From: Hsuehochloa calcarea
Taxonomy: Eukaryota; Streptophyta; Magnoliopsida; Poales; Poaceae
Length of the DNA stretch: 64,000 bases
Reading direction: 5' to 3'
Assembly: GCA_036346395.1 (NCBI GenBank)
Contig: CM070615.1
Location: forward strand, 8,747,534-8,811,533
The position numbers and the translations under genes were made by a program. Below the pieces are notes generated by a model, which ran no database searches, had not been told where the DNA came from, and saw nothing but the letters and a program-made list of their open reading frames with translations. Below are positions 32,776 through 43,925 of this stretch, one piece after another (positions within the stretch are counted from its first letter, which is position 1; the number at the start of each line of letters is the position of its first letter).

Positions 32776-33023
32776 TGTCGGTGTTTTAGAACCGATCTTA
32801 CGTAAAGATTGTTTGATTCGGGGGGTCTCCTAGAGATGAAATCACACAGAGAGATCGACACGGGATTTTTATACAGGTTCAGGCCTTCTCCGGAGAGAAT
32901 AACAACCCTACTCCTGTGTGTGTGTTGTATTGACCGTATTCTCAATAATCAAGCAAGAAACTAAGACTATTACAATTCGATCTGATCTGATCTCGATCTC
33001 CCTTTTCTCCTCTGATTGATGCC

Positions 33024-33032
33024 CTTATATAG
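33024..33032 (-). promoter_or_regulatory. Tat 3' LTR TATA box
   Basis: CTATATAAG on the minus strand, repeated in the right LTR at 43348-43356. The hairpin array lies upstream of it. Confidence 0.6.
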
Positions 33033-33260
33033 TCGTGAAGGAGTAACCGTTCACTCATACCGAAGAGACGCCCAATCAAGTCAGTAATGGGCGCATGATG
33101 GCAATGACTATCGGTGTAATGGCTCCTTCACGCCGCTTGGCGATTGATCTTCGGAGGTAATCACGGTATTTAAGCGCTATTCTTGCTTGAGAATAACGGT
33201 GCATGTTGACCGTCTGGATTCCTTAATCAATTGGACCCACTCGTTTGTAGGTTTTATTGA

Positions 33261-33480
33261 TTATAAGGTAGTCGTGGAAGACTTAGTCGTGGCAGGACTT
33301 ACGACTAGGTATAAGTCGTATTAGAACTTACGACTGGGTAATAGTCGTAGAAGGACTTACGACTAGGTACCAGTCGTAGTAGAACTTTCGACTAGACAAT
33401 GGTCGTAGAAGGACTTACGACCATGACATAGTCGTATTAAGACTTACGACTATAGAAGTGATTGTAGGAGAACTTACAAT
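33261..33480. repeat. GTCGTA...TACGAC hairpin-motif array in Tat LTR
   Basis: Seven or eight ~30-bp units such as GTCGTAGAAGGACTTACGAC, whose six-base ends are mutually complementary, so each unit can fold on itself. Variants keep the pairing: GTCGTATTA...TTACGAC, GATTGTAGG...TTACAATC. The right LTR repeats the array near 43590-43805. Confidence 0.88.
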
Positions 33481-34000
33481 CACTTGGTAGGCCTCTTCCC
33501 TTATAAAGATAAGGGGTACTTCTGGGGACTACGTGACGTCATATTTACCCATAATAAGAATTATAGATAAAAGATAAAATGAGAATTACCAGATCCTCGT
33601 CATCTAGCCCCCCAGCTTCAAGTGAAAGTAACTTACTTGATAAAGGTTTTGCAAATGGTCTTACGACTATGAAAATGTCGCAGAACTATGGTCGAAGGAA
33701 AAACTCTTCGATATTTGAATGTTACTTTGACCAGGAATTTGCTTGGTCAAGAAGTTTGCTTACGATTATCAGATAGTCGTAAGAACCCCTACGACTATGA
33801 AGTAGTCGTAGTAGGGCGATCGGAAGAAAATCCTTTCTGATTGATAATTCATTCGACCAGAAAGACTTGGTCAAGAAAGTAATTTCGCCTTGAGGTTACA
33901 AAACGAACCTAATTTTCTCGAACGGACCATCTAGGGAATTGCAACCGACTCCCATAGACCTGTCGATTCGACGGTTCCCGAAGCGGTGGCAATTGTGCAG

Positions 34001-34009
34001 TTATAAAAA
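34001..34009 (+). promoter_or_regulatory. TATA box of the antisense gene
   Basis: TTATAAAAA on the plus strand, 150 bases before the ATG of the antisense gene and outside the LTR. It suggests a promoter of its own. Confidence 0.55.
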
Positions 34010-35111
34010 CTTACCGGGAGTTCAAACTTAGATTTTTACCTTTTCCCAAATCGCTCCCCTTGTTCTTCAAGTTCTTGCCTTCTCCTCCTCCAACTCGCTT
34101 TCGTCTTCTCCGCCGCCAACCCAATCGTGTCTTCTTTAGCAATCTTTTTCGATCCAAAATGGCCAAGAAAGTTTCCGAGTGGGAAGACTCGGAGATGGAC
34201 GCGGCGAAGATTAAAATTTTGGTCGATGCCGGGAAGATTCCAGAGAAGGCTCTGGTGAAATGGCTTCGGCTTTGGGCGCGCGGCGTCGGGAAAAGCGGGC
34301 AAATCCCCGTCTTCCAAGCGTATTATGAGTGCGGCCTCCGACTGCCTGCTCACCCTTTTCTTACAGTGGTACTCGAGCACTTCGGAGTGGAATTAGTGAA
34401 TCTAGGTCCTAATTCCATTACCATGCTAAGTGTCTTCGTGTACCTGTGCGAGGCGTACCTGGGAATTCCGGCGGACCTCGAGCTTTTCCAATATTATTAT
34501 GGGATGGCTCGGCAAACCGGAATTGCCGGAAGTTGCGGTCTGAAGCTCCACGACTTGAAGTCGAGGGAGTATATTCAGAGCTTTACTCGGTCTTCATGGC
34601 CGGGATGGAGGAAGAGGTGGTTTTACTGGAAAGTCACCTCCGAAGACAGCCTCTCCTTCGTGGGGAAGGCTGCCGAGAAGCAATCTTCATGGGATTCAAC
34701 CCCTGAAGACATTAGCTGGATTGCCCCCTACATTCAAGCCATCAAGGACTTGAAGGAGAAAGGGTTAACCGGATGGCATGTGGTGACCGATTTCATCACA
34801 CGCCGAATTAGTCCTTTGAAGAAAAGGGCATCTCCTATGTGGAGATATTTGGGGAGAGGAGGCCCGACCAGGGACTACGACGAGGGTAAGTGAACTTTCG
34901 ACTTAACTCTCGGTTTGGTCTTTCTCAAAGTTGTCTAATGTTCTTATCTGTTTACACAGATCTTTCACAGGCGGAGATTGACGCTAGAGTCAAACTTGTC
35001 TGTGAGAAGTCTCCGCCACCCCGAGCGGTGATTCCTCAAATTATTGCGGTTTTACCCGCAAATGAAAAGACAGAGCGCCTAAAGGTAATCAAAGGTTGAT
35101 TTTTTCCTTTA

Positions 35112-35231
35112 GGACTTTATAGTCGTAGAAGAACTTACGACTAGGGGTGATCGTAGAATATCTTACGATCAAGAAAATGTCGTAGAAAAACTTACGACTT
35201 GACACTGGTCGTAGAAAAAACTTACGACTGG
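35112..35231. repeat. Hairpin motifs inside intron 2 of the antisense gene
   Basis: Four units of the GTCGTAGAA...CTTACGAC type, one with matching changes on both arms (GATCGTAGA...CTTACGATC). The same motif family as the LTR array. Confidence 0.85.
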
Positions 35232-36689
35232 TTAGTAATTCTTCTTTTTCTGCTTTTCTTTACAGAAAGTAGGCATGGAGACTCGTCCAGATGACGAGGA
35301 TTTTGCGCTGTTAACCATTGGTGCAGCGTTGTCGAAAGACAGAAGCTCGGCTCCTCCGTCCAAAAGACGTCGACTCGCAAAATCCGCTGACAAGGGAGGA
35401 GCAAGCTCGAGCTCTGGTCTTTCGACCAGACCTTCCACAAAGCCTGCGGTGGACATAGCCGTAATTGAAGCCGGGGCTGATATTATCGAAACCGAGGAGG
35501 TTGAAGCAGCTGAACCCCTTAAGCGCAAACCTCGCAGGGCCAAGGTACCCTTCTACTATGACAAAAGATCTTTCGCAGTTTCTGCTACTCCTAGTTTTGT
35601 TAAACAATTGGAAAAGGAAATCTGGAAGGATTTTATGTCATTTGTGAAGGACGATGCTGCTCCAGCACAACCTGCAGCTGAGGGTAGTGCTGCTCTTGGA
35701 GTGGTCGAGACTGGTCTCGGCCATCCAGAAAATCAGGAGACCAGAGATATGGCTTCTGTTCAAAATCTACGACGGGCGTGGTCGTGGTGGGCTCGTGCGA
35801 ACCTCGACCGGGCGTGGTCGTGAGAGAAGTCCTCCATTGGGAGGATTGCTCCTAAGTTCCTGGTTAAGACCAGGATGCAGAGGTATGCGAAATGTACTAA
35901 AGTGTAAGAATAGCTTTTACCTTTTTCCTTTTCACAACCTGATTTGCTTTTCTTTATTTTAGTCCGACTCCTTCAGCCCCGGGGGATGCTTCCATTAAGA
36001 AGTCCATTGCTACTTCTTCAATTGCTGTAGAGGTAACAACGGAGGTGGTCGAAGGATCATCCTTGGCCCAGGTGGCCGATGAAGTCGTGGCTCCCCAGGT
36101 GGTTCCTACAACTACTGAGGTTGTAGTTACGACTACTGAAGTCGTAGAGACAACCGAGGCAGCCGTAGAAGCCTCTGGTCAAAGCGGTGATGAGCTTGCA
36201 CACCGCTAGGAAGAAAATCGTGGCGAGCGTTCCCGGTATCAAAGAGAAGCTGCGACTCTGAGAATCGGAGGAAGAAGAATATTTTAACCACGTCTTGACT
36301 TCTTTGGATCCTTACATCATAGAGTCTTACGCTTTGAGTCTGTGACCGAAGTCCCCATCCCAACGATATTCCCAATAGAGGAAATACCTTTGACAATGAG
36401 CGTCTTGAAAAAGTTTGGTGGGATCAAGTCGAGAGGGTTGACAAACTGCAGAACCCTGAGATGGTGTACTCGATCTTTGCTAGGTCGACAATGAATGTAA
36501 GTATTTTTTAGAATACTTATATATGTGGCTTTCCCTTTCTTCTCACTGTCTTCCTTTTGCAGAAAGCTCTAGAGCAAATTGCCGTTGTCGGTGAGTATCA
36601 TCGACAACTTTTAGAGCTAAGACAAGAAAAAGAGGAACTCTGCATACAGACAGAGAGATGGTAAGTCACTATTATTCATAGTCATTTTC

Positions 36690-36835
36690 GATTTGACTAC
36701 TCACATAGTGCTTACGAGATTTGTCATGGAAAGACTCATGACAAGGTACTGGTCGTAAAGAGCTTACGACCAGAGGCTTTGTCGTAGAAAGACTTACGAC
36801 TAGATCAATGGTTGTAGAAGAACTTACAACCGATT
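36690..36835. repeat. Hairpin motifs inside intron 5 of the antisense gene
   Basis: Four units including GTCATGGAAAGACTCATGAC and GTTGTAGAAGAACTTACAAC. The arms co-vary so that pairing is kept. Confidence 0.85.
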
Positions 36836-38272
36836 GACTGATGCTTATATCCACTTTTATCCTTTGTAGGTTAAAAAGTGACTCGAAGATCCTGGCTGAC
36901 TCTCTTGATTATGAAAAAGAGGAGTCAAAAAAGCTGAGGGAGGAAGTAGTAGACCTCTCGAATAAACTTCGAGAAGCCATCTCTGCATCTAGAAGACTGC
37001 AGGAAAAAATAAACAGTAAGTGTTGAACTTAAGACAGCTTTTGTCTTTGATCTTTACTCAATTCTCATTTTCCAGAAAAAGAAGATTAGATGAAGAAGCT
37101 CCGGACCGAAGTTGGAGAAAAAGTTTTGGTCATTCAGGAGTTTTCTCGTATCTCCAAGAATAAAGATCAGGAACTCGAGGAACTAAAAACTCGAGTAACA
37201 GGTAAGCAATTCTGTACCTGTCGTTCTTTTCGAGTATTTTCCCTTTTCTAATGCTAATTTCTTTTTCAGAAATTGCTGTCGAATTGAGAAGCCTTCAGGC
37301 TGAAATAAACGAAAAAACTCTGATCTGTAACGAGTCCATCCGCATTGCTAAAATGAATGCGGAGGACGTTATAGCATGGGAGAAAAAGCACGCTGAAACC
37401 ATTGCTTCCCATGAAGAAGAAATCAAGAAGTTGGATTCTCGACTAGTAGGTAAGAAATGCTTTTACCTATAATCATATTTGTGTTCTCTTCCTCTAGAAG
37501 TTTATTTTTGTTTGATCGGTTTTATTCTTTTCAGAACAAGTGGTCGAGAATAAAAAACTTCGCGAGACTTCGACTTGTACCCAACAGGAGATGGAATCAA
37601 TGAAGACTAATCTTCAAGGCAACATCACCCTCCTGAACTACGTACTTGGTGAGCTTTATACTGAGGGAAAAACTCCTCGAGAAGATACGATAGCTGCTCA
37701 CCTAAGTACTATTGGGGAACAAGTCGGAACTTTGCAAGATATGGTGACTACTCTGAAGGCCAACCAAATTTGAATCCATAAGGGAGGCGATCGAAGCTAT
37801 GATAAGTTATGCTTTGGCAAAACTTAAAGCTCATGACCCCGCCTAATGTGCAACCAATGAAGCCGACTTGATTTGCCACAATCGAGAGGCAAGTCGTCTG
37901 ATTGAAGAAATGCAATCAGTTGGCAAAAAGGTGGCGGAGGAAATGCAACTGGGCTCTCCCCCTTCAGAGTAATCTGTAATGACTTTGTAAGACAGACAAA
38001 TTTCTGTTAATGAAATATATCTGATCCATCTTGTTTCCTGCAAATCATCTTGTCGAGTAGTTAGTAACTCAAAAGATAATTAACGAATGAAAGACTAAGA
38101 ATTGAAGTCAAATTAGTAACTTTATCCTAGCCCCCGACTATTTGCTTAGCTTGTTTAGACAATCTATGTAAATAGTGTGTGAAAAAGGGTTTCTGAAAAC
38201 AGAGAGGTTTGTTTAACTTATAGTTTTTGTTATGGTTGTCAAGCACTGGTCGAAAGAGTATAAACGACTCGA

Positions 38273-38810
38273 CACTAGAAAGTTCCTTCTAGTGGGCAGG
38301 ACCACGTGCAGAAAGGAAAGGCTTCGACTAGGTGATGTTACCATCTCCGACTAGTTTAATCAAACCAAGAATAGCGACTTGAGTTAAGCAAACGTCTAGA
38401 GGACTTTAATAATTCGTTCGACCTTTTCTGATGAACTCGATAAGTTTTTTTTAGTAGCAAAAGTGGGAGACAAAGCAACGCTAGGAAGTTCCTTCTAGTG
38501 GGCAGGACCACGTGCAGAGAGGAAAGACTTCGACTAGGTGTGTCTCTTCCTTCGACCAGTTAAAACGAAACGAGTACACCAAAGTTGGTTGAATAAATAT
38601 AAAAAAGTGCACTCTACTTAGAATATTTTTCGAAATTGCTGAAAAAATAAACTAAGATGGAAAGAGTTGACTTTGAGAACATTTCGACTAGATAGAACCC
38701 GAGTCTCTCTGTATTGGCAATAAAAGTGAGTAACGAGTCGATGCTAGGAAGTTCCTTCTAGTGGGCAGGACTACGTGCAGAGAGGAGAGGTTTCGACTAG
38801 ATGACGTTAC
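38273..38810. repeat. Three ~65-bp repeats between antisense gene and integrase
   Basis: Copies start near 38273, 38480 and 38742. Each carries GTTCCTTCTAGTGGGCAGGA, then CACGTGCAGA or CTACGTGCAGA, then TTCGACTAG. CTAGAA...TTCTAG in each forms a small palindrome. The remaining 37973-38930 holds no gene. Confidence 0.8.
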
Positions 38811-38929
38811 TTGCCTTTCGACCAGTGTAAAGAAAACTGGACGCTTTTGGATCATAGTCGAAAGATTATAAAAGCTCTACTCAAAGGTAAAACAAAAAGA
38901 GATAAAAGGAACCTGGATCTTTATTGCCT

Positions 38930-39968
38930 GAAAGGTTGGTCACACATAGAATTTGCGTAACTGGTCGATGTTCTAAGAATTTGAGAGAACTCATCAGTCT
39001 TCCATTGCTAGTCGTGCAGACCACTCGCCGAGTAACCGACCAGCGTGTGAGGACCTTCCCACTTGGGAGAAAGTTTATTCCGATTAGACTTAGTTTGGCA
39101 GAGCCTCAACACCAAGTCACCTACTGACAAGGTGCGAGGTTTGGACCTTCGATCGTAGTATCTGCGTAGGGCTTGTTGGTAGGCTATTTGAGCGGATTAA
39201 GGCTAGATTTCTCCTTTCTTGAGTAGGTTAATGTCATCCGCTCGAAGTTGTTCTGATCGGAGTTGTTGAAGGTCTCAACTCGTGTCATTGCAATTTTATC
39301 TCTTGAGGAAGCATGGCCTTGGCTCGAATACTAGAAAAAATGGTGTTTCTCTGTCGCTCATTGGTGGTCGTCTTTGCCCATAATACGGAAGGTAATTCTT
39401 GCACCCAAGCCCCGGCGCTTAACGAGTGATCGAAGACTTCGGGTTTTAATTCCTCGTATTATTTGGTACATTTGCATGTTCGACCGCCTGTTGCTTTGGG
39501 GATGTGCAATGAAGCATAACATAACTTGGTACCCAACTCGTCGCAAAATTCACGAAATTTTGCACTTGCGTGTTTACCATTATGCGTAATTATCAGACTC
39601 GGAACTCCAAATCGGCTAATTCGCATCTCATCATGAACCTTTTCTTTGCTTTCGTTGTTATCGATTCTGAGTTCGGCCGATCCATTTTGTGAACGTGTCA
39701 ATAGCCACAAAAAGGAATTTGAAACCTCCTGGAGCTTTAGGAAACGGTCCTAGGATATCGAGACCCGGATCGCAAAGGCCAAGAAAGAGGTATTGTTTGT
39801 AATGCTTGGGCTGGTTGGTGTATCTGTCTACCATGAAATTGGCATTGGACACACTTTTTAACCACCTCTTTAGCATCGTACAGAGCTGTTGGCCAATAGA
39901 AACCTTGTCGAAAGGCCTTACCGATCAGCGTTCTGTAGGAAGTATGCGTCCCACAGATGCCACAGGTA
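38930..39968 (-). pseudogene. Tat integrase (broken, catalytic Asp replaced)
   Basis: Minus-strand fragments in order. CGICGTHTSYRTL...CVQCQFHGRQIH is the zinc-binding region (39737-39960). LDILGPFPKAPGGFKFLFVAIDTFTKW (near 39700-39760) carries the first catalytic Asp in DILGP. RFGVPSLIITHNGKHA shows His where the second catalytic Asp (ITDNG) is expected. AWVQELPSVLWAKTTTNERQ (about 39350-39420) and an LVLRLCQ-like C-terminal segment reach to about 38930. Several frameshifts occur. A functional integrase is not possible from this copy. Confidence 0.78.
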
Positions 39969-40930
39969 CCTCTTGACATCCTCAAAGGCAGCGTTTGCCT
40001 CGTTCGACCACTCAAAACCTTCATGTCTCCTGAGAAGTTTAAAGAAAGGTAGTCCTTTTTCTCCTAGTCGTGCGATGAAACGACTTAAAGCCGCCGTGCA
40101 CCCAGTGAGTTTCTGGACTTCCTTCTTTGTGGTCGGAGGGTGCATTTGGAGTATGGCCTTTATTTTCTCAGGATTTGCTTCGATTCCTCGTACAGATACT
40201 AGGAATCCAAGCAATTTTCCTGAAGAAATTCCGAATACACACTTCTCGGGATTAAGTTTTAAGCGGTGCTTTCTGAGGTTATCGAATGTTTCTTGTAGGT
40301 CAGTGATATGATTAAATTTCTTAATGCTTTTTACGACTAGATATCAACATAGGCTTCGAGATTCCGGCCTAATTGAGATGAAAAAGTCGATTGCATCAAG
40401 CGTTGAAAAGAAGCACCAGCATTCTATAGACCAAATGGCATTTTGACATAGCAAAAGGTACCAAATGGTGTAATAAATGCGGTCTTTTCTTCATCGTTTA
40501 GACACATATTGATCTGGTGGTATCCAGAATATGCATCTAAAAAACTTAATATTTCACAACCTGCAGTATAATCAACCAACTGATCGATACGAGGTAAAGG
40601 AAAATCATCTTTTGGACAAGCTTTATTAAGATCAGTGAAGTCTACGCATATACGTCATTTGCCGTTTGACTTCCTAACCATTCTGAGGTTAGCCAACCAC
40701 TGCGGGTGGTTGACTTCTCTTATAAAGCACCGCTTTAAGTAGCTTATCAATTCGATTTAATAGCATCTCGTCGATCGAGGGCTAATCTCGTAATTTACAT
40801 TTCTGGTACTTTATCGGTAGTAAAGCTAGCACATGCTCGATCACCTCCACAGGGACTCGGGCATGTCGGATGCTTGCCACGCGAAGACATCTGCGTTAGC
40901 TCGGAGGAAGGTGATGAGGTGTCTTCCTAT
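39969..40930 (-). pseudogene. Tat reverse transcriptase (broken; RNase H deleted)
   Basis: The upper end has LLRRRLPPQIGRHLITFLRANADVFAW, the N-terminal RT lead-in of Tat elements. The centre is full of stops; the polymerase box survives as AYVD at 40343-40351, followed by a frameshift and stop. The segment at 39918-40214 has LGFLVSVRGIEANPEKIKAI and GCTAALSRFIARLGEKGLPF, then FEWSNEANAAFEDVKRYL. Immediately after that the sequence jumps into the integrase zinc-binding region, so essentially the whole RNase H is missing by internal deletion. Confidence 0.78.
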
Positions 40931-43004
40931 TTGGGGTGGAAGTCTCCGTCTGAGCAGATCTTGAGGGCTCCTCTGCGTCGGAGGAACCTCTTTGACTTTG
41001 TCGTTCGGCTTTGATGCGACTTTAGGCTTCAACTTGCTAGTCGAAGGTGACTTTCTTCTCGAGTTGGTATTTGACCAACCATCTCGAGGATCGGCGGTCG
41101 TGATTATCGCCATCTTCTTGTCACAATGAATTGTGATCACTCCTTTGGGACCTGGCATCTCTCGTCCGGCAGTTTTGAGTTGTCGTTTTGACTCGTATGT
41201 CGATGATCCTCCGTAGATGTGCTTAACGGTATGTTGCGGATCTTGGAACGGCATCTCTTCATCATCTGCGACTTTTGGCCACTCGTATGCCCTACACCTT
41301 TCGAGGGTGGGAGTGGTTCTTTCTTAGTTGTAGTAGTCCTCGAGCTTTCTTTGGAAAACTCGGCAGTTGCGAAGATCGTGTCCTTCCTTTTTATGAAAAG
41401 GACACCACCTTGGTTTGTCATTTTTTCGATCAGGGCGCTTACCTTTGCCTTGATCAGGGTACGACTTGGTGGTTCGTAGCTCTTTATCGTTCACAGCCAA
41501 GACCTCCTTGGAACCACTGGTTTGTGGTTTTTGACCCTTTATTTTACTCTTGGACTTCTTTGCTTTCTTGTCCTTTTTTCTACCAACTTCACCTGGCTCT
41601 CGAGGAGTATTGGATTCTCGATCGATAGTATTGTTCCACTCGACCGCCTCAGAAGCAGTCGCATATCGATCAGCCATTTCGAAGAGCTCGGCAATAGTGT
41701 TGGGAGGATTCAAAGCAATATCCTATGTTATCCTTCTACTACGGACTCCTTGCTTAAAAGCCCTGATAACGGATGAGTCAGAAACTTCCGGAATTGAATT
41801 ACGAACCTGACTAAAGCGTTTGATGAATTGGCGCAAAGTCTCGTTGTCGTTCTGTCTCATCCGGTGCAAATCGTCCTCCTTTCCAGGGCGATTGTACGTG
41901 CCTTGGAAATTCGCCAGTAGAAGGTCGCAGAGGTGTTGCCAAGAGTAGATCGACTCGAGTGGTTGGTTTAGTAACCACGATCGAGCGGATCCTTCAAGCA
42001 CAGTTGGAAGGTAATTCGCCATTACGTGCTCTCCTCCTCCTGCTGCTCGGACAGCTGTTGTATAGATTTGAAGAAATTCGATGGGATTTTGAGATCCATC
42101 AAACTTCTCCATGTTCTTGGTCGAAAATGAGGTGGCGGTGAGCGGCTCGAAGGTCGGCGAAAATGCGGCATCCGTAATAACTTCTTGGCGTCTTCTTTGC
42201 AGGAAAGAAGGGTTAATGTCACCAGGTGATCGTATACGACGATACCCGATGCGGTGACTGTCTGCGGTGAGTCTCAATTCTCGAGGAATACTCCTCGTAT
42301 TCCATCCATTCGCATTTCTTTGCGAAGTGGCGAGCGATTACCTCTCGAGGGCTTCTTGATCATCGATCCAATGAAACATATTTCTCCGAGTAGGGGATCG
42401 TCGACTTATAGCCGTGTCGATTTCTACGTGGTGAAATGTTTGATTGACTGGTAGCTGAGGAAGTCGTATTGCTACGACTACCTGAATGATGTTGACGAGG
42501 TGATTCCAGTCTTGCCATCACGGTTCGAAGCCTTTGTGCAATTTCTTCAGCGAAGAGATCGTACCCTAACGCTCGGGCAAGCTCTTGAGTGGGATTTTCG
42601 AGCAAGTCTTTGATGTCGTGGAGTTCTTGTGCCTCCCTCGACTGATATTGGATGCGCCCAGGTAGGTTCTTCTGGGCTGCAATCTTCTTCCGTTGGATGG
42701 CCTCAAAATCTTCCTCATTAGATCCTTGAGGCCTTCTCAATGGAGTGCGAGAATGTCGAGGATTTCCCTCGCGCTCATCAGAGTGTTGATTCTGTCCGCC
42801 ATCGGTGGCTCCCTTGCCATTACCACGAGGGGGCGCAGTGCGTGATCTGCGGGGAGTGTTCTTATCTCGGCCTCCATAAGGCTGACCCTGATCTGAGGGA
42901 AGGACGAAGACCTCCCGCTGATGATTCTCACTTGCGCTCGAGGCCTCCCCGCTTGAGGAGTATTCGAGAGACACCATCTGGCGACTTGGAGTAACCCCCT
43001 CCAA
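40931..43004 (-). pseudogene. Tat gag and gag-pro junction (partly open)
   Basis: Start MEGVTPSRQMVSLEYSSSGE at 43004 gives a 214-residue N-terminal piece, Arg/Ser-rich, with a helical segment (REAQELHDIKDLLENP). The next frame (41723-42277) is the capsid core: MEKFDGSQNPIEFLQIYTTA, then SARSWLLNQPLESIYSW, NRPGKEDDLHRMRQNDNETL. The third (41324-41713) ends with a zinc-knuckle-like WCPFHKKEGHDLRNCRVF (C-X2-H-X4-H-X4-C). HIYGGSSTYESKRQLK at 41220 marks the approach to protease, but no D-S/T-G was found and most of protease appears deleted. Confidence 0.8.
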
Positions 43005-43099
43005 GTAAGGGAACTCTGGGTTATAACTGTCTCCATCCGCAAAACGAATCTGCGGAGAGTCTCTTTTCGTTCTTGCTCTCTATTTTGTGATTTTGGGGC
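43005..43099. other. Truncated Tat 5' leader plus 43-bp Copia filler in place of the primer site
   Basis: 43005-43056 is the last of the gag leader. 43057-43099 duplicates Copia LTR sequence (GAGTCTCTTTTCGTTCTTGC... to GGGGC) that also flanks the left LTR at 32733-32775. A primer-binding site should be here and is absent. Confidence 0.85.
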
Positions 43100-43925
43100 T
43101 GTCGGTGTTTTAGAACCGATCTTACGTAAAGATTGTTTGATTCAGGGGGTCTCCTAGAGATGAAATCACGCAGAGAGATCGACACGGGATTTTTATACAG
43201 GTTCAGGCCTTCTCCGGAGAGAATAACAACCCTACTCCTGTGTGTGTGTGGTATTGACCGTATTCTCAATAATCAAGCAAGAAATTAAGACTATTACAAT
43301 TCGATCTGATCTGATCTCGATCTCCCTTTTCTCCTCTGATTGATGCCCTTATATAGTCGTGAAGGAGTAACCGTTCACTCATACCGAAGAGACGCCCAAT
43401 CAAGTCAGTAATGGGCGCATGATGGCAATAACTATCGGTGTAATGGCTCCTTCACGCCGCTTGGCGATTGATCTTTCAGAGGTAATGGGGTATTTAAGCG
43501 CTATTACTGCGCAGAATAACGGTGCATGTTGACCGTCTGGATTCCTTAATCAATTGGACCCACTCGTTTGTAGGTTTTATTGATTATAAGGTAGTCGTGG
43601 AAGACTTGGTCGTAGCAGTACTTACGACTAGGTATAAGTCGTATTAGAACTTACGACTGGGTAATAGTCGTAGAAGGACTTACGACTAGGTACCAGTCGT
43701 AGTAGAACTTTCGACTAGACAATGGTTGTAGAAGGACTTACGACCATGACATTGTCGTATTAAGACTTACGACTATAGGGGTGATTGTAGGAGAACTTAC
43801 AATCACTTGGTAGGCCTCTTCCCTTATAAAGATAAGGGGTACTTCTGGGGACTACGTGACGTCATATTTACCCATAATAAGAATTATAGATAAAAGATAA
43901 AATGAGGATTACCAGATCCTCGTCA
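43100..43925 (-). mobile_element. Tat element 5' LTR (right)
   Basis: 826 bp, same boundaries as the left LTR, with the hairpin array near 43590-43805 and TATA box at 43348-43356. It is flanked on both sides by GGGGC because of the Copia filler. Confidence 0.9.

Larger units (their letters stand above)
32776..33602 (-). mobile_element. Tat element 3' LTR (left)
   Basis: 827 bp; on the minus strand TGACGAGG...CCGACA. It is preceded on the minus strand by the polypurine tract GAAGCTGGGGGGCTAGA (33603-33619). By eye it is about 97-98% identical to the right LTR. Confidence 0.9.
34159..37972 (+). pseudogene. Multi-exon antisense gene of the Tat element (putative gypsy-type transposon domain, coiled-coil tail)
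   Basis: At least nine exons with GT-AG borders by eye: 34159-34885, 34960-35084, 35266-35882, 35963-36496, 36563-36660, 36870-37015, 37076-37201, 37270-37449, 37535-37972. Exons 1-3 keep frame across both introns (phases 1 and 0) for about 430 codons. Exon 1 (MAKKVSEWEDSEM, LRLWARGVGKSGQIPVFQAY) matches my memory of the plant domain Pfam calls putative gypsy type transposon. Exon 3 is basic then acidic (PSKRRRLAKSADK). Later exons form Glu/Lys-rich coiled coils. Stops at 35821 and in exons 4 and 7 break it. Function unknown; it is not a transposase by any motif I see. A poly(A)-like signal follows near 38009. Confidence 0.78.
32776..43925 (-). mobile_element. Tat-lineage gypsy nested in Copia LTR, with antisense gene
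   Basis: Bounded by ~826-bp LTRs (TGTCGGTG to CTCGTCA on the plus strand) and a 5-bp target duplication GGGGC (32771-32775 and 43926-43930). Pol is on the minus strand: gag, pro remnant, RT, integrase. Between pol and the 3' LTR sits a plus-strand spliced gene. That layout is known from Tat-lineage elements such as Grande and RIRE2. RNase H and the primer-binding site are missing. Confidence 0.88.

Noticed and set aside
33261..33480. Possible CRISPR-like array
   Set aside because: Units are contiguous imperfect hairpins in a plant LTR, repeated in the partner LTR and in introns. There are no unique spacers of constant length and no cas genes; the context is eukaryotic.
43100..43925. Right Tat LTR as an independent solo-LTR insertion, since GGGGC flanks it on both sides
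   Set aside because: The left-side GGGGC belongs to a 43-bp Copia filler copied from the far flank, and the LTR is the expected partner of the left LTR. Repair is the simpler explanation, though not proven.
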